The translations under genes were made by a program, and so were the position numbers. 64,000 nt of DNA, taken from Blautia argi (GTDB lineage Bacteria > Bacillota > Clostridia > Lachnospirales > Lachnospiraceae). The stretch spans positions 3,041,501-3,105,500 of the forward strand of contig NZ_CP030280.1 in assembly GCF_003287895.1 (NCBI RefSeq). Direction: 5' to 3'. Below, piece after piece: positions 1 to 8,689 of this stretch. Each line of letters starts with the position of its first letter. The stretch's first letter is position 1. Below the pieces are notes generated by a model, which did not search any database, was not told the DNA's origin, and worked only from the letters and a program-made list of their open reading frames with translations.

Positions 1-1477
1 CTGTAAGTATTCCGCCTTGTAACTCACGAAGACGGTTTACAGCAAAAAACATATCCGAAGGATTATCTCCTACAACAAACAGATTGTGGTGATCATGAAA
101 ATAAGTTGTCGCAGCGGTTCCTGTTTTCAGTCCGGCTCCTGTCATAAATCCATAACCGATATTTCCATTTTTTCCGTGCCGCTCGATTACCATTGCAAGA
201 AGGCAACCGCTCTCCTGCCACTGAAGCTTTCCCCGTTTTACAGGCATTGTCACCAGCTTTTCTGTGGTTTGCGTTCTGTCTGAATGAATTTCCATCACGC
301 GAACTGTCACTTCTGTACAGTCAGGGCTCAAAGCCGCAGGAAGGGGTACCTGAAAATCTTTTAAAGTAATTGCAGGAAGCTGCACACTGCGATAAAAATC
401 CTCCGGAAAAGCATAGGAAACAAATTCTTTTTCCGCAAAGTCCTCAGAAAATATTTCCAACCCGTTTTTATACACATAAGCCGGTTTTAACACAGATGGA
501 TCACGAAGTAACTGGAAATCTGCCAACTTTCCTGGAGCAATGACACCACGGTCATATAAATGCATACGCTGACAGGGTGTATAGGTGGCGCAATAAATTG
601 CGTATTCCAAAGGAAATCCAACACTAAGCGCACGCTCCACAACATAGTTGAGCTGCCCTTTTTCATGCAGCACGTCCGCCATTGTATCGTCTGTCACAAA
701 ACAGCAATACTCATACAGATGATTCTCGCAAATATATTTCAGGATTTCCGGCTTCACCATTTTATTCTGGATTTCAAAGAACATTCCATTTTCCATACGC
801 TGCCGTACTTCCTCAAGGGCATGTTCCGTATGGTCACCGTTAATCCCCAGGTATAAAAATTTTGCAAGTTCCAGGTCAACGAGAGATGGACAGTGGCCTT
901 CTATCACATATCCCGGATATTCCTCATGGAGGTATTCAAGAAATTTTGTTATTTCTAATTCATTTTCCTGAATAATTTTTCGATAATTCATGATTTCGCC
1001 TACACAAACCACGTCTTTTTCTGAAAGCAAATGCTTCATATCCTGATAGTTAATACTGCCCCCGGTTGTTTCCAGCATTTCATTGGTAGAAGGTACACTG
1101 CTTGGAATACCATAAAAAATATCAATAGGCGCGTTTTTAGCTGCAGATATCATTTCCAGGATACCGCGAACCCCTTTTACATTTGCTATTTCATGTGGTT
1201 CTGATACAAGGGTTGTCACACCATACTGCGCCACACAGTTTCCAAACGGAACCGGTGTTGTCATAGAACTTTCAATGTGCATATGAATGTCTACAAATCC
1301 CGGTATCATATACATACCGTCAGCGTCCACAACTTTGTCTGCCTGGAATGGCGTGTTCTGCTTTCGGTCAATATAATAAAATTTTCCATTTAAAACAGAT
1401 ACATCTGCCTTCACAAATTTTTTAAGATAAGAATTAAATACGTTTACATTTTTTATAAATAAAGAAACGTGTTCCAT
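1..1477 (-). CDS. ade: adenine deaminase, C-terminal end cut by window edge
   Basis: Hydrolyses adenine to hypoxanthine and ammonia in purine salvage; cytoplasmic. From the ATG at 1477 the reading frame stays open to base 2, giving about 492 codons of a family that is usually near 570-580 residues, so only the C-terminal part is missing. The metal-binding motif GFVDIHMHIESSM lies near residue 60. Further family landmarks are VSEPHEIANVKG, VGEIMNY, EGHCPSL and GDHTEHALEEVR, then the C-terminal GYGFMTGAG and NPSDMFFAVNRL blocks. The SD is weak (AGAGGTGAAG, a few bases upstream). It lies 12 bp downstream of the NCS2 purine permease and is almost certainly cotranscribed with it, which suggests import followed by deamination of adenine. 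The incomplete end comes from the window, not from the gene. Confidence 0.93.
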   Translation of the reverse strand, partial: MEHVSLFIKNVNVFNSYLKKFVKADVSVLNGKFYYIDRKQNTPFQADKVVDADGMYMIPGFVDIHMHIESSMTTPVPFGNCVAQYGVTTLVSEPHEIANVKGVRGILEMISAAKNAPIDIFYGIPSSVPSTNEMLETTGGSINYQDMKHLLSEKDVVCVGEIMNYRKIIQENELEITKFLEYLHEEYPGYVIEGHCPSLVDLELAKFLYLGINGDHTEHALEEVRQRMENGMFFEIQNKMVKPEILKYICENHLYEYCCFVTDDTMADVLHEKGQLNYVVERALSVGFPLEYAIYCATYTPCQRMHLYDRGVIAPGKLADFQLLRDPSVLKPAYVYKNGLEIFSEDFAEKEFVSYAFPEDFYRSVQLPAITLKDFQVPLPAALSPDCTEVTVRVMEIHSDRTQTTEKLVTMPVKRGKLQWQESGCLLAMVIERHGKNGNIGYGFMTGAGLKTGTAATTYFHDHHNLFVVGDNPSDMFFAVNRLRELQGGILT

Positions 1478-1489
1478 AACACTTCACCT

Positions 1490-2794
1490 CTAAACAAGTG
1501 TGTAGAAATAGAGCAGACAAACCGCTACTAATACATACATAACTGGTTCGATTTTTTTCATTTTTCCGGCTGCGATTTTCATGAGTAAATAAGCTGGAAG
1601 CGCTACACAAATACCATTTGCAATATTATTTGCAAAAATAGTGAAGGTCACACAGATAAATGCAGGAATATATTCTGTAATATCTGAATAATCAATATTT
1701 CTCATTCCGCTTAACATATTAATTCCGATAAAAATCAAAACCGGACTGGTTGCTGCTGATGGAATAATAAGAGCCAGCGGCGCAAGAAACAGAGCAAGTC
1801 CAAAACAGATGCTTGTGAAAATCACAGTAAGACCTGTCTTACCGCCTGCCTCTACTCCGGCAGAGGATTCCAGATAAGTTGTCATACTTGGCATACCGAA
1901 TAATGCGCCAAAGCTTGTAGCTATCGCATCAACTTTAAAACATTTGTCGATTCCGGGAAGGTTTCCATTCTCGTCCAAATATCCTGCTGTTGCCCCAACG
2001 CCTAATACAGTTCCAAATGTTGAGAAAAAATCCGGTACAAACAAGGCAATTAAGAATGGAATATAGGCAAAATCTAAAGCTCCTATAAAATCAATGTTTA
2101 AAAACTGTTCTCCGATATTTGCCGGAAGGGAAAAAATACTCTCCGGTAATTTCGTTACACCAAAAGGAATTCCGATTACGGTTGTAATAAGAATCGCCAA
2201 AATCATACCACCAGGTACATTTCTGACTTTGATGACAAGAAGAAGGAAAAATCCAATGACAGCAACCAGTACAGAAGGAGAAGTCAGCTCTCCAAAAGCA
2301 AGATTGTTTTTGTCTGCATTTGCAATAATAAGACCACAGTTTTTAGCGCCTAATAATGCGATAAAAAGGCCGATTCCGGCACTGACTGCGTGTTTTAAGC
2401 TGACCGGAATCACACGGACAACTGCTTCTCTAAGCCCCAGGAAAGAAATCAGTATAAATAAAACTCCACTCCAGAAAATAACTCCTGCCGCAACAGGCGC
2501 ACTGATTCCTTCGTTTGAAATCATAGAGGCTACAATCCCAACACTTCCCAGTCCCGGTGCAAGAGCAAACGGACGATTTGTATAAAGAGCCATGGCGCAG
2601 CTTGTAAGAATAATAAGCAGTACCATAACAGTCAGCATCACATGTTTGTCAAAACCAGCACCGCTTAAGATGTTCGGAACAGTTGCTAAAACATAGGCCA
2701 TTGTGACAAACGTGGTAATTCCTGCCAGCAATTCTGTTTTCACATTCGTGTGAAATTCTGAAAGTTTAAATTGTTTTTCAAACCAATTTTTCAT
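1490..2794 (-). CDS. NCS2-family purine permease (AzgA/PbuG type)
   Basis: Proton-coupled uptake of purine bases (adenine, hypoxanthine or guanine) across the cytoplasmic membrane. The 434-residue protein has about a dozen hydrophobic segments. It carries the AzgA-branch signatures TELLAGITTFVTMAYVL near the N terminus and TNRPFALAPGLG near residue 75, with PDFFSTFGTVLGVGATAGYLD and TYLESSAGVEAGGKTGLT in the central transport domain. The length is normal. It heads a two-gene operon with adenine deaminase, so adenine is the likeliest substrate, but the sequence does not prove this. A LysR-type regulator is transcribed divergently from the shared 129-bp intergenic region and is the likely controller. 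Confidence 0.9.
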   Translation of the reverse strand: MKNWFEKQFKLSEFHTNVKTELLAGITTFVTMAYVLATVPNILSGAGFDKHVMLTVMVLLIILTSCAMALYTNRPFALAPGLGSVGIVASMISNEGISAPVAAGVIFWSGVLFILISFLGLREAVVRVIPVSLKHAVSAGIGLFIALLGAKNCGLIIANADKNNLAFGELTSPSVLVAVIGFFLLLVIKVRNVPGGMILAILITTVIGIPFGVTKLPESIFSLPANIGEQFLNIDFIGALDFAYIPFLIALFVPDFFSTFGTVLGVGATAGYLDENGNLPGIDKCFKVDAIATSFGALFGMPSMTTYLESSAGVEAGGKTGLTVIFTSICFGLALFLAPLALIIPSAATSPVLIFIGINMLSGMRNIDYSDITEYIPAFICVTFTIFANNIANGICVALPAYLLMKIAAGKMKKIEPVMYVLVAVCLLYFYTLV

Positions 2795-2846
2795 TTGAGA
2801 AACTCTCCTTTTCTTTTATTAATCTCTTGATAATCCGAATGTATCT

Positions 2847-2876
2847 ATTGTATGATAGAAAAAATGGGAAGTCCAA
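2847..2876 (-). promoter_or_regulatory. sigma-A promoter of purine permease-ade operon
   Basis: On the minus strand TTGGAC (2871-2876) and TACAAT (2847-2852) are separated by 18 bp and lie about 50 bp upstream of the permease start. This is a good match to a housekeeping promoter. It is seen in sequence only. Confidence 0.6.
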
Positions 2877-2884
2877 TTCATATT

Positions 2885-2911
2885 TTCCATAAAAACTATG
2901 CCAAAATGGAA
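2885..2911. promoter_or_regulatory. inverted repeat, candidate LysR-regulator site
   Basis: TTCCAT and ATGGAA form a 6-bp inverted repeat with 15 bp between the arms. It sits just upstream of the lysR start and upstream of the -35 of the divergent permease promoter. The spacing and position suit a LysR-type activation or autoregulation site. This is an inference from position and symmetry. Confidence 0.35.
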
Positions 2912-2923
2912 TAGGAGGTTGTT

Positions 2924-3826
2924 ATGAATTTTACAGAATTAAACTATATCCTATGTATTGCAAAGCATCAAAATTTAACGAAAGCCGCACAGGAGCTATA
3001 TGTTTCCCAGCCAACACTTACGAAATATTTACAAAAACTAGAGCGAGAAATGGACGGAAAATTATTCAGTCGAAGCGGTAACAGTTATACGCCTACCTAT
3101 CTCGGAAGAAGATACATGGAATATGCAAAAAAGGTGCTGGCAGTGAATCAGGACTGGGAAAAAGAATTACAGGATTTAACTTCTCACAGCGAAGGAGAAC
3201 TGAATATTGCCTTTCCACTTATGCGAAGTTCCTGTATGGTTCCCCAGATTATGCAGATTTTTCATGAAAAATATCCGGGAGTAAAAGTAAATCTTCTTGA
3301 AGAAGCTTATGCAATACAAGAAAGGCTGCTCCTGGACGATCAGCTGGATTTTGCGATTTTCAATGAAGTAAAGCCTCATTCTAAATTGGAATACGAAACC
3401 CTGTTTCATGAAGAAATCTTGCTGGTCATGCCGGAAGACCACCCACTGGCTTCTATGGGAAATGAAAAAGAAGGCTATCCGTGGATAGATTTAAAACTAC
3501 TGAAAGATGAGCCCTTTGTCCTGCATTTTCCGGAACAGAATACAGGACAGATAGCATTGGAGCTGTTTGCAAAATACCATATCCAACCGCCGGTTTCAAT
3601 CAGAAGCCGAAATACTGTAACTTGTGTAAAATTGTGTCAACGTGGATTTGGAATGTGTTTCATACCTGAAAATTATATGAAAAACCTGGAATTGAAAAAG
3701 AGTCCGGCCTGCTTCTCTATCGGAGAACAGGGAGTATTTAGTACATTGTCCATTGCATACCGCAAAGGCGCATATCTTCCGGTATATGCAAAGGATTTTA
3801 TTAATATTGCGCGGGAATATATGTGA
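2924..3826 (+). CDS. LysR-family transcriptional regulator
   Basis: A DNA-binding regulator of 300 residues, the standard LysR length. The N-terminal winged helix-turn-helix is clear (residues 1-60: LNYILCIAKHQNLTKAAQEL followed by VSQPTLTKYLQKLE). Residues from about 90 form the periplasmic-binding-protein-like effector domain (GELNIAFPLMRSS, DFAIFNEV). An SD (ATAGGAGG) lies 7 bp before the ATG. It is divergent from the purine permease-deaminase operon, the usual arrangement for a LysR regulator and its target, so control of purine uptake is the best guess. The effector is unknown. Confidence 0.88.
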   Translation: MNFTELNYILCIAKHQNLTKAAQELYVSQPTLTKYLQKLEREMDGKLFSRSGNSYTPTYLGRRYMEYAKKVLAVNQDWEKELQDLTSHSEGELNIAFPLMRSSCMVPQIMQIFHEKYPGVKVNLLEEAYAIQERLLLDDQLDFAIFNEVKPHSKLEYETLFHEEILLVMPEDHPLASMGNEKEGYPWIDLKLLKDEPFVLHFPEQNTGQIALELFAKYHIQPPVSIRSRNTVTCVKLCQRGFGMCFIPENYMKNLELKKSPACFSIGEQGVFSTLSIAYRKGAYLPVYAKDFINIAREYM

Positions 3827-3883
3827 GATTTTTCTTATAGAAGCAATAATCTTTCGAGGAGCTTTCCTCCTGAAATAAGGAAC

Positions 3884-3916
3884 GGGGCTGCCTCACGAAA
3901 ATTCGTGCAGCACCCC
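3884..3916. terminator. hairpin between convergent genes, possible terminator
   Basis: GGGGCTGC and GCAGCACCCC pair with a two-base bulge around an inner CACGAA/TTCGTG hairpin, in the 112-bp gap between the convergent lysR and GH4 genes. There is no clear T-tract on either side, so termination activity is uncertain. Confidence 0.4.
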
Positions 3917-3938
3917 CTGAAATGAAAGGTTTAACAAT

Positions 3939-5343
3939 TTAATTTTTCCAGCCCTCAGGCAGATATTTTAGGGTTCCCTGAATCATATCGTCTACCAGAT
4001 CCCTTACCTGTGCTTCTGTGCATTTCTTGCCTTTTACCAAAGGGTCATTCAAAAATGCCTGTACAACCAGCTCTTTATCGCAGGTCAGCGCTGCCTTTAA
4101 GGTTGTTTCATGATTCTCCACATGAGGCATCATCAGTGCTCTTACCTTTTCCGGAATTTTTCCTGCCACCACCGGACGGATTGCATCTCTTTCAAAGACC
4201 GCATTGGTTTCCACCACAGCAGAAGCAGGGAGGTTTGGAATCTGCAGCGCTGTATTGGGAATATTTACATTGCTCACAACCCGTTCCAGACCGCAGAGAG
4301 CTTTTATTAAAAGGATTCCCTCTTCTCCTGTAGGCTTCAGTTCTACTTCTTCTTCGCCTTTTAACAACCTGCTGCTCTTTTCCAGGCGTTCCTTTAAGTC
4401 CTTTTTTCTCCAATCCACAGTTGTCAGACCGAATTTCCAGCCTGTCACTGTTTCCGGGTCATTTAAGTATTCATCTCCAGGCATAAACTCAGCCAGGTGT
4501 CGGTCGCCTGCTGCCGCAATCAGTCCATATCGCTTAAATAAATCAAATTTTACTCTGTGCGCGCAGTTAAAAGCGCTGTTCGCCCAGTTTTTATCTGGCT
4601 CATTGTAGCCTTCCTCATAATGTTCGTCAATGTATTCTCTGTAAATCGGGAACAAAATCAACGCCTTTGTAAGATGCATAGTCAAACCAGGTAAAATGAT
4701 TAATACCCAGTACATTGACATGAATATCTCTTCTGTCTATGTTTTCTACCTGCAATTTTTCTTCTGCAATGGCTTTTAAAACCTTCTGCGTTCCAAAAAC
4801 CTCATGGCAGCAGCCAAAAGCCTTAATCTCAGGGAAGGTGTGATACAGTGTCTTTACACACAGGCTCATAGGGTTGGTATAATTGATAACCCAGGCAGAA
4901 GGCGCATATTTCTTAATGTCCTCTGCAATTTTTACAAACATGGGAATAGTACGCAAAGCACGTATGATACCACCCGGTCCGGCCGTATCCCCTACAGACT
5001 GATAAATACCAAGGCGTTCCGGCGTATGTACGTCAACTGCCATTTCATCAAAGCTACCAGGCAAAATAGAAATCACAATAAAATCCGCCCCGGTCAAAGC
5101 CTGTTCCATATCCGTGCAGGTTTCGTACTTCCATTTGCCCACAGCCTCTTCTCTTTCGGAAACACGATTTCCAATCTCCTCATTAGCCTTTGCCGCTTTC
5201 TCATTTAAATCATACAGGCGAATGGTTCCGCTCATATCTTTTTCCAACGCCAAATCAGTCATAAAGGTCCACGCCCAACCGCGGGAACCGCCTCCTATAT
5301 AAGCAATCTGTACATCAGACACTTTTCCATTTCTGTAAATCAT
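3939..5343 (-). pseudogene. lplD: GH4 glycosidase, LplD-like alpha-galacturonidase, frameshifted
   Basis: An NAD- and Mn-dependent GH4 glycosidase; the closest family I recognise is Bacillus LplD alpha-galacturonidase. It starts at ATG 5343 (SD AAAGGAG). The Rossmann motif IAYIGGGSRGW, YQSVGDTAGPGGIIRALRT, INYTNPMS and the metal-site GCCHEVFG are in the first frame. AHRVKFDLF and AAGDRHLAEFMPG are in the second. The frame breaks near residue 228, where the minus strand reads GATTTTGTTCCC. Removing one T from the T4 run (4654-4657) gives the continuous VDLFPIYREYIDEH expected for the family. Without repair the first frame stops at 4627. It is the last gene of an lplABC-like operon. Either a sequence error or a recent lesion explains the shift, and I favour error because similar +1 shifts recur in this window. 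Substrate specificity is inferred from homology and operon layout. Confidence 0.8.
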
Positions 5344-5380
5344 AAGACATTCTCCTTTTCTTTCCATTTCATTGTTATAC

Positions 5381-6226
5381 TTATCCCTTTAAGCCCGAGG
5401 TGCTGATACCCTCTACAATATACTTCTGCAGGAAAATAAATATCAGCATAATCGGCAATACCGACAGAGTTGCCATGGCAAACATGGCTCCGTAATCCGA
5501 AGAGGAACCCGGGTCACTGAACAGCTTCAGCGCAAGGCTCACCGGATATTTTGCTGAATCATTAATGTAAAGAAGGGCGGACAGGAAGTCGTCCCATCTC
5601 CACATAAAGGAAAAAATACCGGAAGTAATCAACACAGGCAGCATCAGCGGGAAAATAATTCTTCCGAAAATCCCGTAATAAGAACAGCCGTCAATCTTTG
5701 CTGCTTCGTCAAGCTCTCTGGGAATTCCCTGAATAAAGTTCATCATCAGGTAGGTAAAGAATCCCTGGACAGCAAAGCAATAAGGAATAATCAAAGGCAT
5801 ATAGGAATTTACCCAGCCAAGCTTCTGATACCAGAGATACTGAGGAATCATCAATACCTGTGCAGGAAGCATCATGGAAAGCAACATGGCAACCACTAAA
5901 ATCTTCTTTCCTCTGAATCGGCATCTGGCAAGTCCATAAGCCACAATAGAGGAAGAAAAAACAGTTCCTACAGTTGCCACTACCGAAATAAACAGGGAGT
6001 TTTTGAAAAAGGTTCCAAAGCCTACTCCGGCAAAGCCTTTCCAGCCGTTAATATAATTGTCCAGCGTAAATTCTTCAGGAATCAGCTGTCCTGCTGTAGT
6101 AAAAATAGTATTTGTATCTTTAAAGGAACTCATAATCATCCATACCAGCGGATAGATCATAATCAGGCCGAATATGGTAACGATGACATGATAAATAATT
6201 TTTCTGTGCATTTTTTTCTTCTTCAT
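5381..6226 (-). CDS. lplC: sugar ABC transporter permease, MalG/LplC type
   Basis: One of two membrane subunits of a carbohydrate ABC importer. It has 281 residues, six predicted membrane segments, and the cytoplasmic EAA loop ELDEAAKIDGCSYYGIFGRI near residue 190, which contacts the ATPase. The C terminus (KYIVEGISTSGLKG) is typical of MalG-type subunits. It lies 5 bp after the partner permease and is followed by the GH4 gene, matching the lplA-lplB-lplC-lplD order known in Bacillus. No ATPase gene is present in the operon, so a shared MsmX-type ATPase encoded elsewhere is likely. Confidence 0.9.
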   Translation of the reverse strand: MKKKKMHRKIIYHVIVTIFGLIMIYPLVWMIMSSFKDTNTIFTTAGQLIPEEFTLDNYINGWKGFAGVGFGTFFKNSLFISVVATVGTVFSSSIVAYGLARCRFRGKKILVVAMLLSMMLPAQVLMIPQYLWYQKLGWVNSYMPLIIPYCFAVQGFFTYLMMNFIQGIPRELDEAAKIDGCSYYGIFGRIIFPLMLPVLITSGIFSFMWRWDDFLSALLYINDSAKYPVSLALKLFSDPGSSSDYGAMFAMATLSVLPIMLIFIFLQKYIVEGISTSGLKG

Positions 6227-6231
6227 AGCCC

Positions 6232-7143
6232 TTAATTCCCTTCATCGTAAACCCAAAATTTCTTTGTTGCAAACAGCACCAGTGTAATCAGCCCAATAAG
6301 CAGCAGCATAACCCAGGCAAGGGCTGCGCCGTATCCTGTGTTGTAGAATTTAAAGGACTGGAAATAGGTGTATACGGTGTAAAACAAAGTGGAATCCATA
6401 GGTTTTCCCTGTGTAATAATAAAGCACTGGGTAAAGGCAAGGAATCCGTTTATCATCTGCATAACCAGGTTAAAGAAAATGGTTGGTGTCAAAAGAGGCA
6501 GGGTAATCTTGAAAAACTTGTTAAATTTATTTGCCCCGTCTACATCTGCGGCTTCATACAATTCTGACGGAATCTGCTTTAATGCAGAAAGGAAAATCAG
6601 CATGGAAGAACCAAACTGCCAGACCGCCAGAATAATCAGCGTCCAGATGGCTGTCTTGGTATTTCCCAGCCAGGCAAAATCTGCGGGAAAACCAAACACA
6701 GACAAAATCTTGTTTACCACCCCGTCTGCCGCAAACATTCTCTTCCACAAAATTGCCACTGCTACAGAACCACCGATAATGGAAGGCAGATAATACACAG
6801 CCCTGTAAAAAGCAGAAGCCTTACTGCTTTTTACCAGAATCATAGCAACAATCAAGGCAAAAATCAGCCTCAGCGGCACAGAAACCAGGGCAAAATAAAA
6901 GGTTACGCCAATGGATTTCCAAAATTTCGGGTCATCGGTAAACATCTTAATGTAGTTATCCAGACCGCACCACTGAGGTGCGGAAAGGATATCATAATTA
7001 CAAAAAGAATAATAAAGGGAAATTCCCATGGGAACGATCATAAATAACAGGAAGCCGATAATAAAGGGCATGGTGCAGATAACGCCTGCTGCACTCTCGG
7101 TATTCAGCTTTTTCCGTATGGACATCTGCTTTGTCTTCTTCAT
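6232..7143 (-). CDS. lplB: sugar ABC transporter permease, MalF/LplB type
   Basis: Partner membrane subunit of the lpl-type importer, 303 residues. After a basic cytoplasmic N-tail there are six membrane segments and the EAA loop ELYEAADVDGANKFNKFFKI near residue 210. The motif ILWKRMFAADGVVNK in the periplasmic loop is common in this branch. It begins 21 bp after the binding-protein gene and is only 5 bp from the next permease, so the genes are cotranscribed. Confidence 0.9.
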   Translation of the reverse strand: MKKTKQMSIRKKLNTESAAGVICTMPFIIGFLLFMIVPMGISLYYSFCNYDILSAPQWCGLDNYIKMFTDDPKFWKSIGVTFYFALVSVPLRLIFALIVAMILVKSSKASAFYRAVYYLPSIIGGSVAVAILWKRMFAADGVVNKILSVFGFPADFAWLGNTKTAIWTLIILAVWQFGSSMLIFLSALKQIPSELYEAADVDGANKFNKFFKITLPLLTPTIFFNLVMQMINGFLAFTQCFIITQGKPMDSTLFYTVYTYFQSFKFYNTGYGAALAWVMLLLIGLITLVLFATKKFWVYDEGN

Positions 7144-7164
7144 ACTTTTCTCGACTCCTTTTCT

Positions 7165-8487
7165 TTATTGTGCGCCTGCCTCCATAAAGGCATTTCCTTC
7201 TTCAAATAATTGTTTTGCAGCATCGTCAGCGCTAATCTGACCGTAAAGCACCTGTTCTTCCAGGTTCTTCAATAAATCGTAAACCTCATTTGCTCCGTTT
7301 GGTGCAGCTGGATTAATTGTCGTACAGGAAGGAGTTACCACTTCATTGATATAACGGACAATCTTCTGATTTGTTTCATCTAATTCCGGTGTGATTGCCT
7401 CAGATACCTTCTGAGAAATAGGCACCCCTCGTTCTCCCAGCAATACCTTGTTACATTCTACAGAGTTTGTAATATAATCCAGTACCTTCACTGCTTCTTC
7501 CGGGTTCTTGCAGTCTGTGGTTACGGCAAAGAACTGGCTTGGTTTCAGATAATTGGATTTTGTCAAATCATCAGACGGCCAGGTTGTAATCCCGATTTCC
7601 ACACCTTCCGGCGCTGCCTGCTGAATGGCTGCCAACTGATTAGAATAAGCAAAGGCACACCAGGACATGCTGTCTTCGCTGCTTCCGTAAACCATGGGAT
7701 CCTGTTCTGCAGAACCTATGGTAATCTCTGTAAACACGCTTGGATCTACATGCCAGCCCTCTTTTACTGCCTGCTCTTCCAATGCAAAAATGGTATTGAT
7801 GTCTTCCGGACTTTTGGCTCCCAGCTTTCCTTCTTCAAAGAAAATCTGATCTTTTGCTCTCAGCCAGTATTCGGGCAAAGTTTCATGGTTGTATCCGATA
7901 TTGGTACGAAGCCCTGTTTTTTCCTTTATTTCTTTAGACAGTTCTACAAACTCATCCATGGTCATTCCGTCCTTTACTTCAATTCCTGCTTTATCCAAAG
8001 CCGTTTTGTTATAAAGAAGCGCCGGCGCATTGACGCCATTACATACTGCATAGGTTTTTCCATCTACTTTTGCTGATTCCAGAATGCTTTCGTCCGCATC
8101 TTCCAGATTCAGAGTTCCGTCCTCAATATACGGTGTCAGATCCAGAAGCAGTCCGTTCTTTACATACTGGTCATAATACTGCAAATCCATCTGTACAATA
8201 TCCGGCATGGTATGTCCTGCTGACGCAGTTGCCAGCTTGTTCCAGTAATCATTCCATTCAGAAAACTGTCCGTCAAAAGTCACGCCCGGATTTTCCTCGG
8301 AATACATTTCCAGAATCTTGCTGGTACGCTCATTTCTCACCTGATTTCCCCACCAGGCAAAGGTCATTTTCCCGGAATCCTCTTTTTTTGCATCATTGCT
8401 TTCCTTCTCACCGCTGCTTCCGCCGCAGGCTGCCATGCTGCACACCATAGCCATACCTAAAACCACTGCTAATATTCTTCTTTTCAT
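7165..8487 (-). CDS. lplA: carbohydrate ABC transporter substrate-binding lipoprotein
   Basis: A membrane-anchored sugar-binding protein of 440 residues. It has a lipoprotein signal peptide (KRR n-region, hydrophobic core, lipobox MAAC with Cys21). The rest is a family-1 extracellular binding-protein fold (MTFAWWGNQVRNERT at the mature N terminus, PDIVQMDLQYYDQYVKNG, YNKTALDKAGI). It is the first gene of the operon and is divergent from a YesM/YesN two-component system. Low lpl-operon expression with induction by the response regulator is likely. By gene order the ligand is probably a uronic-acid-containing oligosaccharide, but this is an inference. Confidence 0.9.
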   Translation of the reverse strand: MKRRILAVVLGMAMVCSMAACGGSSGEKESNDAKKEDSGKMTFAWWGNQVRNERTSKILEMYSEENPGVTFDGQFSEWNDYWNKLATASAGHTMPDIVQMDLQYYDQYVKNGLLLDLTPYIEDGTLNLEDADESILESAKVDGKTYAVCNGVNAPALLYNKTALDKAGIEVKDGMTMDEFVELSKEIKEKTGLRTNIGYNHETLPEYWLRAKDQIFFEEGKLGAKSPEDINTIFALEEQAVKEGWHVDPSVFTEITIGSAEQDPMVYGSSEDSMSWCAFAYSNQLAAIQQAAPEGVEIGITTWPSDDLTKSNYLKPSQFFAVTTDCKNPEEAVKVLDYITNSVECNKVLLGERGVPISQKVSEAITPELDETNQKIVRYINEVVTPSCTTINPAAPNGANEVYDLLKNLEEQVLYGQISADDAAKQLFEEGNAFMEAGAQ

Positions 8488-8520
8488 AATCTCTTCAACC
8501 TCTTTTCCTCACATTTTCTC

Positions 8521-8548
8521 ACGACGTCGTTTTGTGATTTTTATTATA
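8521..8548 (-). promoter_or_regulatory. putative lplA promoter -10 with a 10-bp palindrome downstream
   Basis: A minus-strand TATAAT (8543-8548) has no recognisable -35 box, which fits a promoter that needs an activator such as the divergent YesN-like regulator. The perfect palindrome ACGACGTCGT (8521-8530) falls close to the expected transcript start. Confidence 0.4.
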
Positions 8549-8623
8549 GACAATCTTTTCTTTAGAAGAAAGAAACAAAACCTAGTTCTTTTTAGACGAA
8601 ACCGTGCATTTTTTGCTCTCAGA

Positions 8624-8652
8624 TTGGTTTTTTTCGTATTTATTGCTATAAT
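8624..8652 (+). promoter_or_regulatory. promoter of the histidine kinase-response regulator operon
   Basis: TTGGTT (8624-8629) and TATAAT (8647-8652) have a 17-bp spacer. The -10 ends 37 bp before the kinase start at 8690. The -35 is a partial match. Confidence 0.45.
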
Positions 8653-8689
8653 AACAACACCGTTAGTTAAGAAAGATGAGGCAAATTTT

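Noticed and set aside
8396..8689. Longer start for the YesM-type kinase (693 residues)
   Set aside because: The extension overlaps lplA and both promoters, encodes low-complexity sequence, and has no SD; ATG 8690 has one and gives a normal N terminus with TM1.
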